Positions 1 through 5,428 of a stretch of 5,428 nucleotides of DNA are shown piece after piece. Under the pieces are notes generated by a model. It was not told the origin of the DNA, made no database searches, and saw only the letters and a list, made by a program, of their open reading frames with translations. The stretch comes from an uncultured Legionellales bacterium (lineage in GTDB: Bacteria > Pseudomonadota > Gammaproteobacteria > UBA1113), in assembly GCA_945956945.1 (NCBI GenBank), contig CAMFJO010000074.1, positions 1-5,428 of the forward strand, written 5' to 3'. Positions within the stretch are counted from its first letter, which is position 1. Every line of letters starts with the position of its first letter. The position numbers and the translations under genes are program-made.

Positions 1-149
1 ATTAAATTGGCAAAAACCAAGTAAATATCATCGCACCAAGTCACTTTAAACTCATCTGCGTTCAGCAATTCATAGTTAAAATCCAATTCTTTACAAACAG
101 AGGCTAGTTTGTTGAAATCATACAATAAACTGGGATCTAACTCGCTCAT
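1..149 (-). CDS. Hypothetical protein, N-terminal 49 codons (3' end cut by window edge)
   Basis: An open frame on the minus strand begins with ATG at 147-149 and stays open to the left edge, giving 49 whole codons. The peptide starts MSELDPSLLYDFNKLASVC and ends with the strand-like stretch TWCDDIYLVFANL. The start is well supported. A GAGGG Shine-Dalgarno sequence (complement of 154-158) lies 4 nt upstream, no other ATG, GTG or TTG start occurs between it and the upstream in-frame stop (complement of 177-179), and a good promoter lies behind it. The fragment is acidic, with a probable amphipathic helix (about residues 5-22) followed by probable beta strands (about 25-48). There is no signal peptide or membrane segment in this part. 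I do not recognise the family. The helix-then-strand pattern is loosely like small secretion-chaperone or other alpha/beta folds, but that is too weak to name a function. It is transcribed divergently from mrcA. Confidence 0.72.
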   Translation of the reverse strand, partial: MSELDPSLLYDFNKLASVCKELDFNYELLNADEFKVTWCDDIYLVFANL

Positions 150-201
150 CGTGCCCTCATTGGGTTCTCGTAATACTCAGGATTGAGTAATTTCTGAACA
201 T

Positions 202-230
202 AATATACTGCATAGAACTGCAAAAGGCAA
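202..230 (-). promoter_or_regulatory. Putative sigma70 promoter of the leftward hypothetical gene
   Basis: Read on the minus strand, a -35 box TTGCCT (complement of 225-230; four of six consensus bases) is separated by exactly 17 bp from a -10 box TATATT (complement of 202-207; five of six). Transcription would start near 195, giving a leader of about 46 nt before the ATG at 149. The assignment rests only on matches to the sigma70 consensus. Confidence 0.55.
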
Positions 231-285
231 TGCCAACCATAGGTTTCTAAAAATTCTCTGATAACTGTCCTATAAACCTAAAAAG

Positions 286-294
286 TGCTAAAAT
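286..294 (+). promoter_or_regulatory. Putative extended -10 promoter of mrcA
   Basis: TGC followed directly by TAAAAT (289-294; five of six matches to TATAAT) forms an extended -10 element. No good -35 box is present at the right distance; the best is CTGTCC at 265-270 with an 18-bp spacer. An extended -10 can compensate for that. The start would fall near 301, leaving a leader of only about 26 nt before the TTG start at 327. The predicted start lies about 105 bp from that of the divergent promoter, so a regulator bound between them could act on both. Confidence 0.45.
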
Positions 295-326
295 GAGCCT
301 CATTTGAGATTAACCGGTATCCTAAA

Positions 327-2801
327 TTGATTAAATTTCTAACAAAATGGTTGTGGCGTTTATTTTTTGTTCTTATTGGCATCGGTTGTTTGGCCTTCGT
401 CGGTCTCGTTGTCCTTATTTTAAACATCGAACGCAGCTTACCGGACGTGTCCATTCTCAAAGACATACAGATGCAAGTGCCTTTGCGCATTTACTCCGAT
501 GAGGGTCTTTTGATCGCCGAATATGGCGAGAAAAAACGTTCTCCCGTGCCTTATGATCAAATCCCCACTCAATTGATACAAGCCGTATTGGCCACCGAAG
601 ATCAGCGCTATTTTGAGCACAGTGGCGTGGATTTTATGGGATTGGTACGTGCTTCCATCGTATTAGTCACCACAGGAACGAAAGCACAGGGCGGCAGTAC
701 CATTACGATGCAAGTCGCGCGTAATTTTTTCTTAAACAGTAAAAAAACCTATTCACGAAAACTACGTGAAATTTTATTGGCTGTTAAAATCGATAAGACT
801 TTTTCCAAGCAAAAAATTCTTGATCTGTATTTAAATAAAATTTTCTATGGTAATAGAGCTTATGGTGTAGAATCCGCCGCTGAAGTGTATTATGGTAAAC
901 ATTTAAATCAACTCACTTTGGCACAAACCGCCATGATTGCCGGTATTCCCAAGGCACCTTCTTCTTTAAATCCTTTGGTGAATCCTGCTGCGGCTTTGGA
1001 TAGAAGGAATCACGTTTTAGGTCGTATGCTGGATCATGGTTATATTACGCAAAGCCAATATGAAGAAGCGATTGCCGAACCCGAAACAGCGCGTTATCAC
1101 GGTTCTTTAATTGAGTGCTCAGCGCCTTACGTGGGTGAGATGATTCGCAATGGCATCGTCAGCCAATTTGGTGAGGATGCTTATACTTCAGGCATGCGCG
1201 TTTACACCACAATACAATGTAACCTACAGCAACAAGCTGAAAGATCTTTACAAGCCGAACTTTTAAGTTACGATAAACGTCATGGCTACAGAGGACCCCG
1301 CCAACATTGGCGTTACGATAATCCTGCGCATACCCAGTGGCTAGCAGACTTACAAAAACAACCTGCCTATTCGCCTCTGGTTCCTGCCGTGGTCTTTGAA
1401 GTAGGAAACGATTATGCGACGGTCTTTACGCGTGATAAACGCATATTACGTTTGGATTGGTCTGGTTTGTCCTGGGCAAGACGTGCTGATCCGAATGGTG
1501 GCGTGGGCGCCTCACCACAACATGCCAGCGATGTTGTCGCGGTAGGCGATGTTGTTGATGTATTACCAACAGACAACAACACCTGGCGTTTAGCACAGAT
1601 CCCTGAAGTCCAAGGTGCTTTCATTGCTTTATCGCCGCAAAATGGCGCCGTCCGTGCTTTAGTGGGCGGATTTAACTATCAACAAAGCAGCTTTAATCGT
1701 GCTTCACAAGCCGCTTTACAACCTGGTTCCAGCTTTAAACCTTTTATCTACACCGCTGCATTGGACAAGGGCTTTACCTTAGCTTCGGTGATCAACGATG
1801 CCCCCTTTGTGATCAACGATCCTTCTTTACCCGATGGCTTCTGGCGTCCACAAAATGATGAACACAAATTTTTTGGCCCGACACGGTTACGCGTGGCATT
1901 AACACATTCCCGCAATTTGGTTTCGATTCGTTTATTAAATGCCATTGGTATCTCTTATGCGACAAAATATCTGGAACATTTTGGCTTTAATAGTAAAGAC
2001 GTGCCGCACTCTTTGTCTCTTGCCTTGGGAACCGCCAGTGTCAGCCCACTGCAAATGGCAAGAGGCTATGCCATCATTGCCAATGGTGGCTTCGACGTTA
2101 AACCCTATTTGATTAATCGCATCGTTGACATCAGTGACAAAGTCATTTATACAGCGCACCCATTGACAGTGTGTGCATCCTGCGTAGAAGACCGTGAACA
2201 ACAACTTAGTTTATTAGCCACCGCCAATGGTTTAACAGACAAACCGGTTGCTGCACCCGCGCTACCGCCTTTGATGACTGCGGATAAAAATCCGGTGGCG
2301 GCACGCGCCATCTCGCCGCAGACGGATTTTCTGATTACCTCCGCATTAAAAGATGTCATTCAGGTGGGTACGGGTTCTGCCGCCAAAGTATTAAACCGCG
2401 ATGATATCGCTGGTAAAACGGGTACGACTCAAAACTTTTTTGATGGCTGGTTCGATGGTTTTAATTCACACATGGTAGCCGTCGTGTGGATCGGTTTTGA
2501 TAAACCCAAGAGTTTGGGTGAATACGGCGCTAAAGTGGCTTTGCCTGTATGGATTGATTTCATGCGAGTGGCTTTAAATGGCGATGTAGCAACCCCCACA
2601 CCGCCACCCTCAGGCATCGTTTCTGTTCGCATAGACCGTAATACCGGATTACCCAGCAGTGGTAGCAATACCGTGTTTGAGTATTTTAAAGCAGGGACAG
2701 TGCCGACTGCCTCCACCCGCAACGATAGCAGCGATGACAGTACCGGTAGTGACAGTACTGCGGGGAGTAGCACCCAGGAAGACGATTCACAATTGTTTTA
2801 A
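327..2801 (+). CDS. mrcA: Penicillin-binding protein 1A, bifunctional peptidoglycan glycosyltransferase/DD-transpeptidase
   Basis: This is a class A PBP of 824 aa (E. coli PBP1A is about 850). It is anchored in the inner membrane with its domains in the periplasm, where it polymerises lipid II into glycan strands and cross-links stem peptides. A short cytoplasmic N-terminus is followed by one membrane segment at about 9-33. The GT51 domain shows motif 1 from E91 to G100 (EDQRYFEHSG, catalytic E91), GGSTITMQ (122-129), RKLRE (144-148, second conserved E148), KILDLYLN (163-170) and IAGIPKAP (204-211). An OB-like linker domain follows at about 315-425. The transpeptidase has S468-x-x-K471, S528-R-N530 and K697-T-G-T700. 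C616 and C619 form a CxxC that E. coli PBP1A also has. The tail from about 795 is Ser/Thr/Asp-rich and ends in DDSQLF, like the E. coli EAQELF end. The start is TTG at 327: an in-frame stop at 294-296 leaves no upstream ATG, GTG or TTG, and the first internal Met (49) would remove the membrane anchor. ATT at 330 would give exactly the MKF start of E. coli but is a rarer codon. The Shine-Dalgarno sequence is very weak. ponA is an equivalent gene name. Confidence 0.96.
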   Translation: MIKFLTKWLWRLFFVLIGIGCLAFVGLVVLILNIERSLPDVSILKDIQMQVPLRIYSDEGLLIAEYGEKKRSPVPYDQIPTQLIQAVLATEDQRYFEHSGVDFMGLVRASIVLVTTGTKAQGGSTITMQVARNFFLNSKKTYSRKLREILLAVKIDKTFSKQKILDLYLNKIFYGNRAYGVESAAEVYYGKHLNQLTLAQTAMIAGIPKAPSSLNPLVNPAAALDRRNHVLGRMLDHGYITQSQYEEAIAEPETARYHGSLIECSAPYVGEMIRNGIVSQFGEDAYTSGMRVYTTIQCNLQQQAERSLQAELLSYDKRHGYRGPRQHWRYDNPAHTQWLADLQKQPAYSPLVPAVVFEVGNDYATVFTRDKRILRLDWSGLSWARRADPNGGVGASPQHASDVVAVGDVVDVLPTDNNTWRLAQIPEVQGAFIALSPQNGAVRALVGGFNYQQSSFNRASQAALQPGSSFKPFIYTAALDKGFTLASVINDAPFVINDPSLPDGFWRPQNDEHKFFGPTRLRVALTHSRNLVSIRLLNAIGISYATKYLEHFGFNSKDVPHSLSLALGTASVSPLQMARGYAIIANGGFDVKPYLINRIVDISDKVIYTAHPLTVCASCVEDREQQLSLLATANGLTDKPVAAPALPPLMTADKNPVAARAISPQTDFLITSALKDVIQVGTGSAAKVLNRDDIAGKTGTTQNFFDGWFDGFNSHMVAVVWIGFDKPKSLGEYGAKVALPVWIDFMRVALNGDVATPTPPPSGIVSVRIDRNTGLPSSGSNTVFEYFKAGTVPTASTRNDSSDDSTGSDSTAGSSTQEDDSQLF
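1788..1820 (+). repeat. In-frame 12-bp direct repeat inside mrcA
   Basis: GTGATCAACGAT occurs at 1788-1799 and again at 1809-1820. The period is 21 bp (seven codons), and the two copies encode VIND twice in a row (VINDAPF, then VINDPS). It sits between the SxxK and SxN motifs of the transpeptidase domain. The reading frame is preserved. It may be a small slippage duplication or a coincidence. Confidence 0.6.
2735..2760 (+). repeat. Short direct and inverted repeats in the mrcA C-terminal tail
   Basis: TGACAGTAC occurs at 2735-2743 and 2750-2758 with a 15-bp (five-codon) period. CAGTAC at 2738-2743 is also the reverse complement of GTACTG at 2755-2760. The segment encodes the low-complexity Ser/Asp/Thr tail of PBP1A, so the repeats probably reflect slippage-prone coding sequence and not a regulatory site. 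Confidence 0.5.
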
Positions 2802-2818
2802 GATCGATAAATTCAGCG

Positions 2819-2842
2819 AACCGCGACCGTGAGGGAGCGGTT
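2819..2842 (+). other. Structured hairpin in the mrcA-gcvT spacer (GNRA loop, tandem G-A pairs)
   Basis: AACCGC (2819-2824) pairs perfectly with GCGGTT (2837-2842). Inside that stem, GA (2825-2826) faces GA (2835-2836), which can form tandem sheared G-A pairs. CC (2827-2828) then pairs with GG (2833-2834) and closes a GTGA loop (2829-2832), a GNRA-type tetraloop in RNA. The tetraloop and G-A pairs form only in plus-strand RNA. There is no downstream T-run, so this is not a canonical intrinsic terminator. It lies 18 nt after the mrcA stop and upstream of the predicted gcvT promoter, so it would belong to the mrcA 3' UTR. It may be a member of a dispersed intergenic repeat family, but one copy cannot show that. 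Confidence 0.55.
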
Positions 2843-2875
2843 ACCTCACACTGAGATGCAGCCCGCTCACAAATA

Positions 2876-2884
2876 TGCGATAAT
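2876..2884 (+). promoter_or_regulatory. Putative extended -10 promoter of the gcvTH-PA operon
   Basis: TGC followed by GATAAT (2879-2884; five of six matches to TATAAT) makes an extended -10 element. The bases 17 bp upstream (ATGCAG, 2856-2861) match the -35 consensus poorly. A start near 2891 would leave a leader of about 32 nt before gcvT, too short for a glycine riboswitch. Read-through from mrcA is also possible, as no clear terminator intervenes. Confidence 0.45.
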
Positions 2885-2910
2885 GCGCCGCAAATAAGCT
2901 TGCACAAGAG

Positions 2911-2916
2911 GGTGAT
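2911..2916 (+). promoter_or_regulatory. Ribosome binding site of gcvT
   Basis: GGTGAT matches the 3' part of the consensus Shine-Dalgarno sequence and is preceded by GAG (2908-2910). It ends 6 nt before the ATG at 2923 and fixes that codon as the start. Confidence 0.7.
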
Positions 2917-2922
2917 TAAAAA

Positions 2923-4011
2923 ATGGGCAAACGTACTATATTATATGATACACACGTGGCCATGGGCGCTAAAATGGTCGATTTTGCCGGCTTTGATATG
3001 CCCCTGCATTATGGCTCACAATTAGAAGAACACCATCAAGTCCGTCAGCACGCCGGTATTTTCGACGTCTCTCATATGGTAGTCGTCGATGTGCTAGGCA
3101 CTGGCGCACGCGATTATCTGCGACATTTATTGGCCAATGACATCGATAAAATGGCTCATCGCGGCAGTGCTTTATACAGTTGTATGTTAAATGAACAAGG
3201 TGGCGTCATCGACGATTTGATCGTTTATTTTATAGAACCACAACATTACCGCATTGTATTAAACGCCGGTAGCGCACAAAAAGATCTCGCCTGGATGGAA
3301 AGCCACGTCGAACATTTTGCTTTAGGTTTACACAGACGCGACGATCTCGCCATCATTGCCGCCCAAGGTCCGCAAACACAAGCTTTATTAACCAACCTGC
3401 ACGATCCTTTTATAACGGATACGATACATACTATTGGTCGTTTCGAATGCGCTTACAGTGATAACTTATTTATTGCCAGAACGGGTTATACGGGTGAAGA
3501 TGGTTTTGAAATCATTGTGCCGAACAGTGAAGCCGTTGCCTTGTGGCAACGTTTATGTGCTGCTGGTTTTAAACCCTGCGGATTAGGTGCACGCGATACC
3601 TTACGTTTAGAAGCAGGTTACAATTTATATGGCCAAGATATGGATGAAACCACCTCTCCCTTGTGTTCAAATTTAGCGTGGACAGTGGCTTTCCAACCCG
3701 AAGATCGCTTATTCATTGGTAAAAGCGCTCTCTTGGCTGAAAAACAACAAGGTCTGAATCAAAAAATGGTAGGCTTGGTGTTATTAGATAAGGGTGTTTT
3801 GCGATCGCATCAACGCGTCTTATTGGCCGATGGCAAAGAAGGCATCACCACCAGTGGTTCGTTTTCCCCCACACTAGGGCAATCCATTGCGCTCGCGCGC
3901 ATTCCCAAAGGGGATTATGATCATTGCGACGTTATTATTCGCGATAAACCCTATAAAGCCCAGATTGTGAAACCACCTTTTATTCCCTTTAACAGCAGCA
4001 AAAAACACTAA
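2923..4011 (+). CDS. gcvT: Aminomethyltransferase (glycine cleavage system T protein)
   Basis: GcvT takes the aminomethyl group from the lipoyl arm of GcvH and transfers its carbon to tetrahydrofolate, releasing ammonia and forming 5,10-methylene-THF in the cytoplasm. The 362-aa product is full length (E. coli 364 aa) and aligns with the family end to end. Clear family motifs are MVDFAGFDMPLHYGSQ near 18-33, DVSHM (48-52), GGVIDDLIVY (93-102, with the conserved Asp pair D97/D98 in the folate site), TGYTGEDGFE (187-196), CGLGARDTLRLEAG (219-232), NLYGQDMDET (234-243) and the C-terminal SGSFSPTLGQSIALAR (311-326). No key motif is broken. It is the first gene of the glycine cleavage operon; its TAA stop shares a base with the gcvH Shine-Dalgarno sequence. 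The C-terminal barrel distinguishes it from the related YgfZ proteins. Confidence 0.97.
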   Translation: MGKRTILYDTHVAMGAKMVDFAGFDMPLHYGSQLEEHHQVRQHAGIFDVSHMVVVDVLGTGARDYLRHLLANDIDKMAHRGSALYSCMLNEQGGVIDDLIVYFIEPQHYRIVLNAGSAQKDLAWMESHVEHFALGLHRRDDLAIIAAQGPQTQALLTNLHDPFITDTIHTIGRFECAYSDNLFIARTGYTGEDGFEIIVPNSEAVALWQRLCAAGFKPCGLGARDTLRLEAGYNLYGQDMDETTSPLCSNLAWTVAFQPEDRLFIGKSALLAEKQQGLNQKMVGLVLLDKGVLRSHQRVLLADGKEGITTSGSFSPTLGQSIALARIPKGDYDHCDVIIRDKPYKAQIVKPPFIPFNSSKKH

Positions 4012-4015
4012 GGAG
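4011..4015 (+). promoter_or_regulatory. Ribosome binding site of gcvH, overlapping the gcvT stop
   Basis: AGGAG lies 5 nt before the gcvH ATG, and its first A is the last base of the gcvT TAA stop (4009-4011). Ribosomes finishing gcvT therefore sit on the gcvH initiation site, an arrangement that favours translational coupling and matched amounts of T and H protein. Confidence 0.75.
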
Positions 4016-4020
4016 TTATA

Positions 4021-4407
4021 ATGAGTACCCTACCTCAAGAATTACTTTATACCACCACACACGAATGGGTGCGTATTGAAAATGACATCGCTACCGTCGG
4101 TGTAACCGAGCATGCACAATCGCTGTTGGGTGATTTGGTGTTTGTGGATTTACCCGCTGTGAAAAAGGCTCTGGAAGTAGGCGATGATGCGGCCGTTGTA
4201 GAATCCGTTAAAGCGGCTGCAGATGTATACAGCCCCGTAAATGGGGAAGTCATTGAAGCCAACACTGCTTTAAGCGATAAACCCGAATTGATAAACCAGG
4301 ATCCTTATGGCGCAGGCTGGTTATTCAAACTAAAGATGGTCGGTGAACTGCCCTTGAGTTTATTGTCCGCCGAAGATTATCAAACCATGTTAGACGAAGA
4401 ACAATAG
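4021..4407 (+). CDS. gcvH: Glycine cleavage system H protein (lipoyl carrier)
   Basis: GcvH is the mobile lipoyl protein that carries the aminomethyl intermediate from the P protein to the T protein and is then reoxidised by dihydrolipoamide dehydrogenase. The 128-aa product matches the family length (E. coli 129 aa). Diagnostic parts are the N-terminal THEWV (13-17), [17 protein letters not shown] (29-45), the lipoylation site ESVKAA (61-66) with the modified lysine K64, [11 protein letters not shown] (71-81) and [10 protein letters not shown] (96-105). The fold expected is a single lipoyl (hybrid barrel) domain, with a short acidic helical tail ending DEEQ. It lies 9 bp after gcvT and 8 bp before gcvPA. 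Lipoylation depends on lipoate ligase or LipB/LipA encoded elsewhere. Confidence 0.97.
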   Translation: MSTLPQELLYTTTHEWVRIENDIATVGVTEHAQSLLGDLVFVDLPAVKKALEVGDDAAVVESVKAAADVYSPVNGEVIEANTALSDKPELINQDPYGAGWLFKLKMVGELPLSLLSAEDYQTMLDEEQ

Positions 4408-4415
4408 GTATCACT

Positions 4416-5428
4416 ATGCCCTTTATCCCCCATACAGAAGACGATGTTAAAGCGATGTTAAAAACCATTGGTGTGAATAACATCAATGCCTTATTTGATG
4501 AGATCCCCAGCGATTTGCGCATTCGTGGTTTAGAAAATATCGAACCTGGCTTAAGCGAAATGGCCATGGCGCGCGAGATGAAAATGCGCGCGGAACGCGA
4601 TGGTGGCTTGACGTGTTTTTTAGGTGCAGGCGCTTATGAACACCACATTCCTGCTGCTGTATGGCAGATCACGAGCCGAGGTGAATTTTTAACCGCTTAT
4701 ACGCCCTATCAAGCCGAAGCCAGTCAAGGTACTTTACAACTATTATACGAATACCAAACCATGATGGCACACCTCATGGGCTTAGAAGTTTCCAATGCGT
4801 CTTTATACGATGGCGCCTCTGCGCTAGCAGAAGCCGTGTTAATGGCAACACGTGCCAATACCGCTGCGAAAGAAGCTCGCATCTTAATTGCGGGTAATTT
4901 ACACCCGCACTATAGAAAAACCATTGAGGCATTGGTCCGACCACAAGGCATTGTCCTAGAAACATTGGCTTACGACGATAGAACGGGATGTCTGGATCAC
5001 GCACAATTACCCAAGATAGAAAAGGGCGATCTCGTTGCACTGGTGATTGCACAGCCGAATTTCTTTGGCGGCATAGAAGAAGTCGATGCACTGACAGATT
5101 GGGCACACCAGCACCAAGCTTTAGTCATTGCTGTCGTTAATCCCACTGCCATGGCCTTATTAAAGGAACCAGGCGCTTGGGGAACATCCGGGGCGGATAT
5201 TGCCTGTGGTGAAGGACAGCCTTTGGGGATCCCTTTAGCCAGCGGCGGCCCCTATTTCGGTTTTTTATGCACTAAAATGGATTACGTACGACAAATGCCG
5301 GGGCGTTTGATTGGGAGAACAGTGGATCAAGATGGCAATCCTGGTTTTAGTTTAACCTTACAAGCACGTGAGCAACATATTCGTCGCGCTAAAGCCACTT
5401 CTAATATCTGTACCAATCAGGGTTTGGC
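4416..5428 (+). CDS. gcvPA: Glycine dehydrogenase (decarboxylating) subunit 1, partial at the right edge
   Basis: This is the alpha subunit of the split P protein, which with GcvPB decarboxylates glycine and loads the aminomethyl group onto lipoyl-GcvH. The frame is open from ATG at 4416 to the window end, giving 337 codons of an expected 450 or so; the missing part is cut by the window. The start fits the family ([15 protein letters not shown]), with a modest AGGT Shine-Dalgarno sequence (4406-4409) overlapping the gcvH TAG stop. Motifs seen are [12 protein letters not shown] (68-79), [15 protein letters not shown] (94-108), [14 protein letters not shown] (127-140), QPNFFGG (213-219), [15 protein letters not shown] (259-273), GGPYFGF (277-283), MPGRLIG (294-300), REQHIRR (318-324) and [10 protein letters not shown] (326-335). 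In split enzymes the PLP lysine is on GcvPB, so its absence here is expected. A single-chain GcvP cannot be fully excluded because the end is missing, but the N-terminus is of the split type. One small difference is Ala at 325 where E. coli GcvP has Glu (REKANSN). Confidence 0.93.
   Translation, partial: MPFIPHTEDDVKAMLKTIGVNNINALFDEIPSDLRIRGLENIEPGLSEMAMAREMKMRAERDGGLTCFLGAGAYEHHIPAAVWQITSRGEFLTAYTPYQAEASQGTLQLLYEYQTMMAHLMGLEVSNASLYDGASALAEAVLMATRANTAAKEARILIAGNLHPHYRKTIEALVRPQGIVLETLAYDDRTGCLDHAQLPKIEKGDLVALVIAQPNFFGGIEEVDALTDWAHQHQALVIAVVNPTAMALLKEPGAWGTSGADIACGEGQPLGIPLASGGPYFGFLCTKMDYVRQMPGRLIGRTVDQDGNPGFSLTLQAREQHIRRAKATSNICTNQGL

Noticed and set aside
690..725. Altered glycosyltransferase motif 2 (MQ instead of QQ in GGSTITMQ)
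   Set aside because: Methionine at this position is common in PBP1A of other gammaproteobacteria such as Pseudomonas, so it is not a defect.
2429..2773. Minus-strand open frame of about 114 codons opposite the end of mrcA
   Set aside because: It lies wholly opposite a certain gene, has no recognisable protein features, and reflects the codon pattern of the sense strand.
2819..2850. Intrinsic terminator of mrcA
   Set aside because: A GC-rich hairpin is present but no T-run follows it; the downstream bases are ACCTCACACTG.
2890..2904. GCAA/TTGC hairpin just before gcvT
   Set aside because: The stem is only 4 bp with weak pairs, so it is not distinguishable from chance.
2802..2922. Small gene in the mrcA-gcvT spacer
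   Set aside because: No reading frame with a plausible start and ribosome binding site fits in the 121 bp; the spacer is better explained by the hairpin and promoter.
4774..5106. Minus-strand open frame of about 110 codons opposite gcvPA
   Set aside because: It is antisense to a well-conserved coding region with no support of its own.
4416..5428. Loss of the PLP-binding lysine in the P protein
   Set aside because: In split glycine decarboxylases the cofactor lysine lies on GcvPB, which is outside the window.
1..5428. Mobile element, CRISPR array, tRNA or phage sequence
   Set aside because: No transposase, terminal inverted repeats, regularly spaced repeats or tRNA-like fold was seen; nearly all the sequence is accounted for by housekeeping genes.

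Overview
The window reads as ordinary chromosomal DNA of a gammaproteobacterium with moderate GC. The protein sequences resemble E. coli and Pseudomonas homologues closely. The glycine decarboxylase is encoded in the split form (a separate alpha subunit, GcvPA) rather than the single-chain GcvP of E. coli. That split form, with heavy TTA leucine use, fits a Legionellales-type lineage (Legionella or Coxiella relatives), but this placement is inference and has not been tested.

Layout. Positions 1-149 (minus strand) hold the first 49 codons of an unrecognised protein that runs off the left edge. Positions 150-326 form a divergent intergenic region. It has a good sigma70-type promoter for the leftward gene and an extended -10 promoter for the rightward gene. 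Positions 327-2801 encode a complete class A penicillin-binding protein 1A (mrcA/ponA) with all transglycosylase and transpeptidase motifs. It starts at TTG with almost no Shine-Dalgarno sequence. Positions 2802-2922 are a 121-bp spacer with a structured hairpin, a second complementary segment that would disrupt it, and a likely extended -10 promoter. From 2923 to the right edge lie gcvT, gcvH and the first 337 codons of gcvPA, tightly packed and clearly one operon.

How the genes work together. GcvPA (with GcvPB, expected just beyond the right edge) decarboxylates glycine and loads the aminomethyl group onto the lipoyl arm of GcvH. GcvT then transfers the one-carbon unit to tetrahydrofolate, giving 5,10-methylene-THF and ammonia. 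PBP1A polymerises and cross-links peptidoglycan in the periplasm and has no direct biochemical partnership with the glycine cleavage system.

No mobile element, CRISPR array, tRNA, rRNA or recognisable new system was found. The points most worth a second look are the competing RNA structures in the mrcA-gcvT spacer, the TTG start of mrcA, and the unidentified leftward gene.
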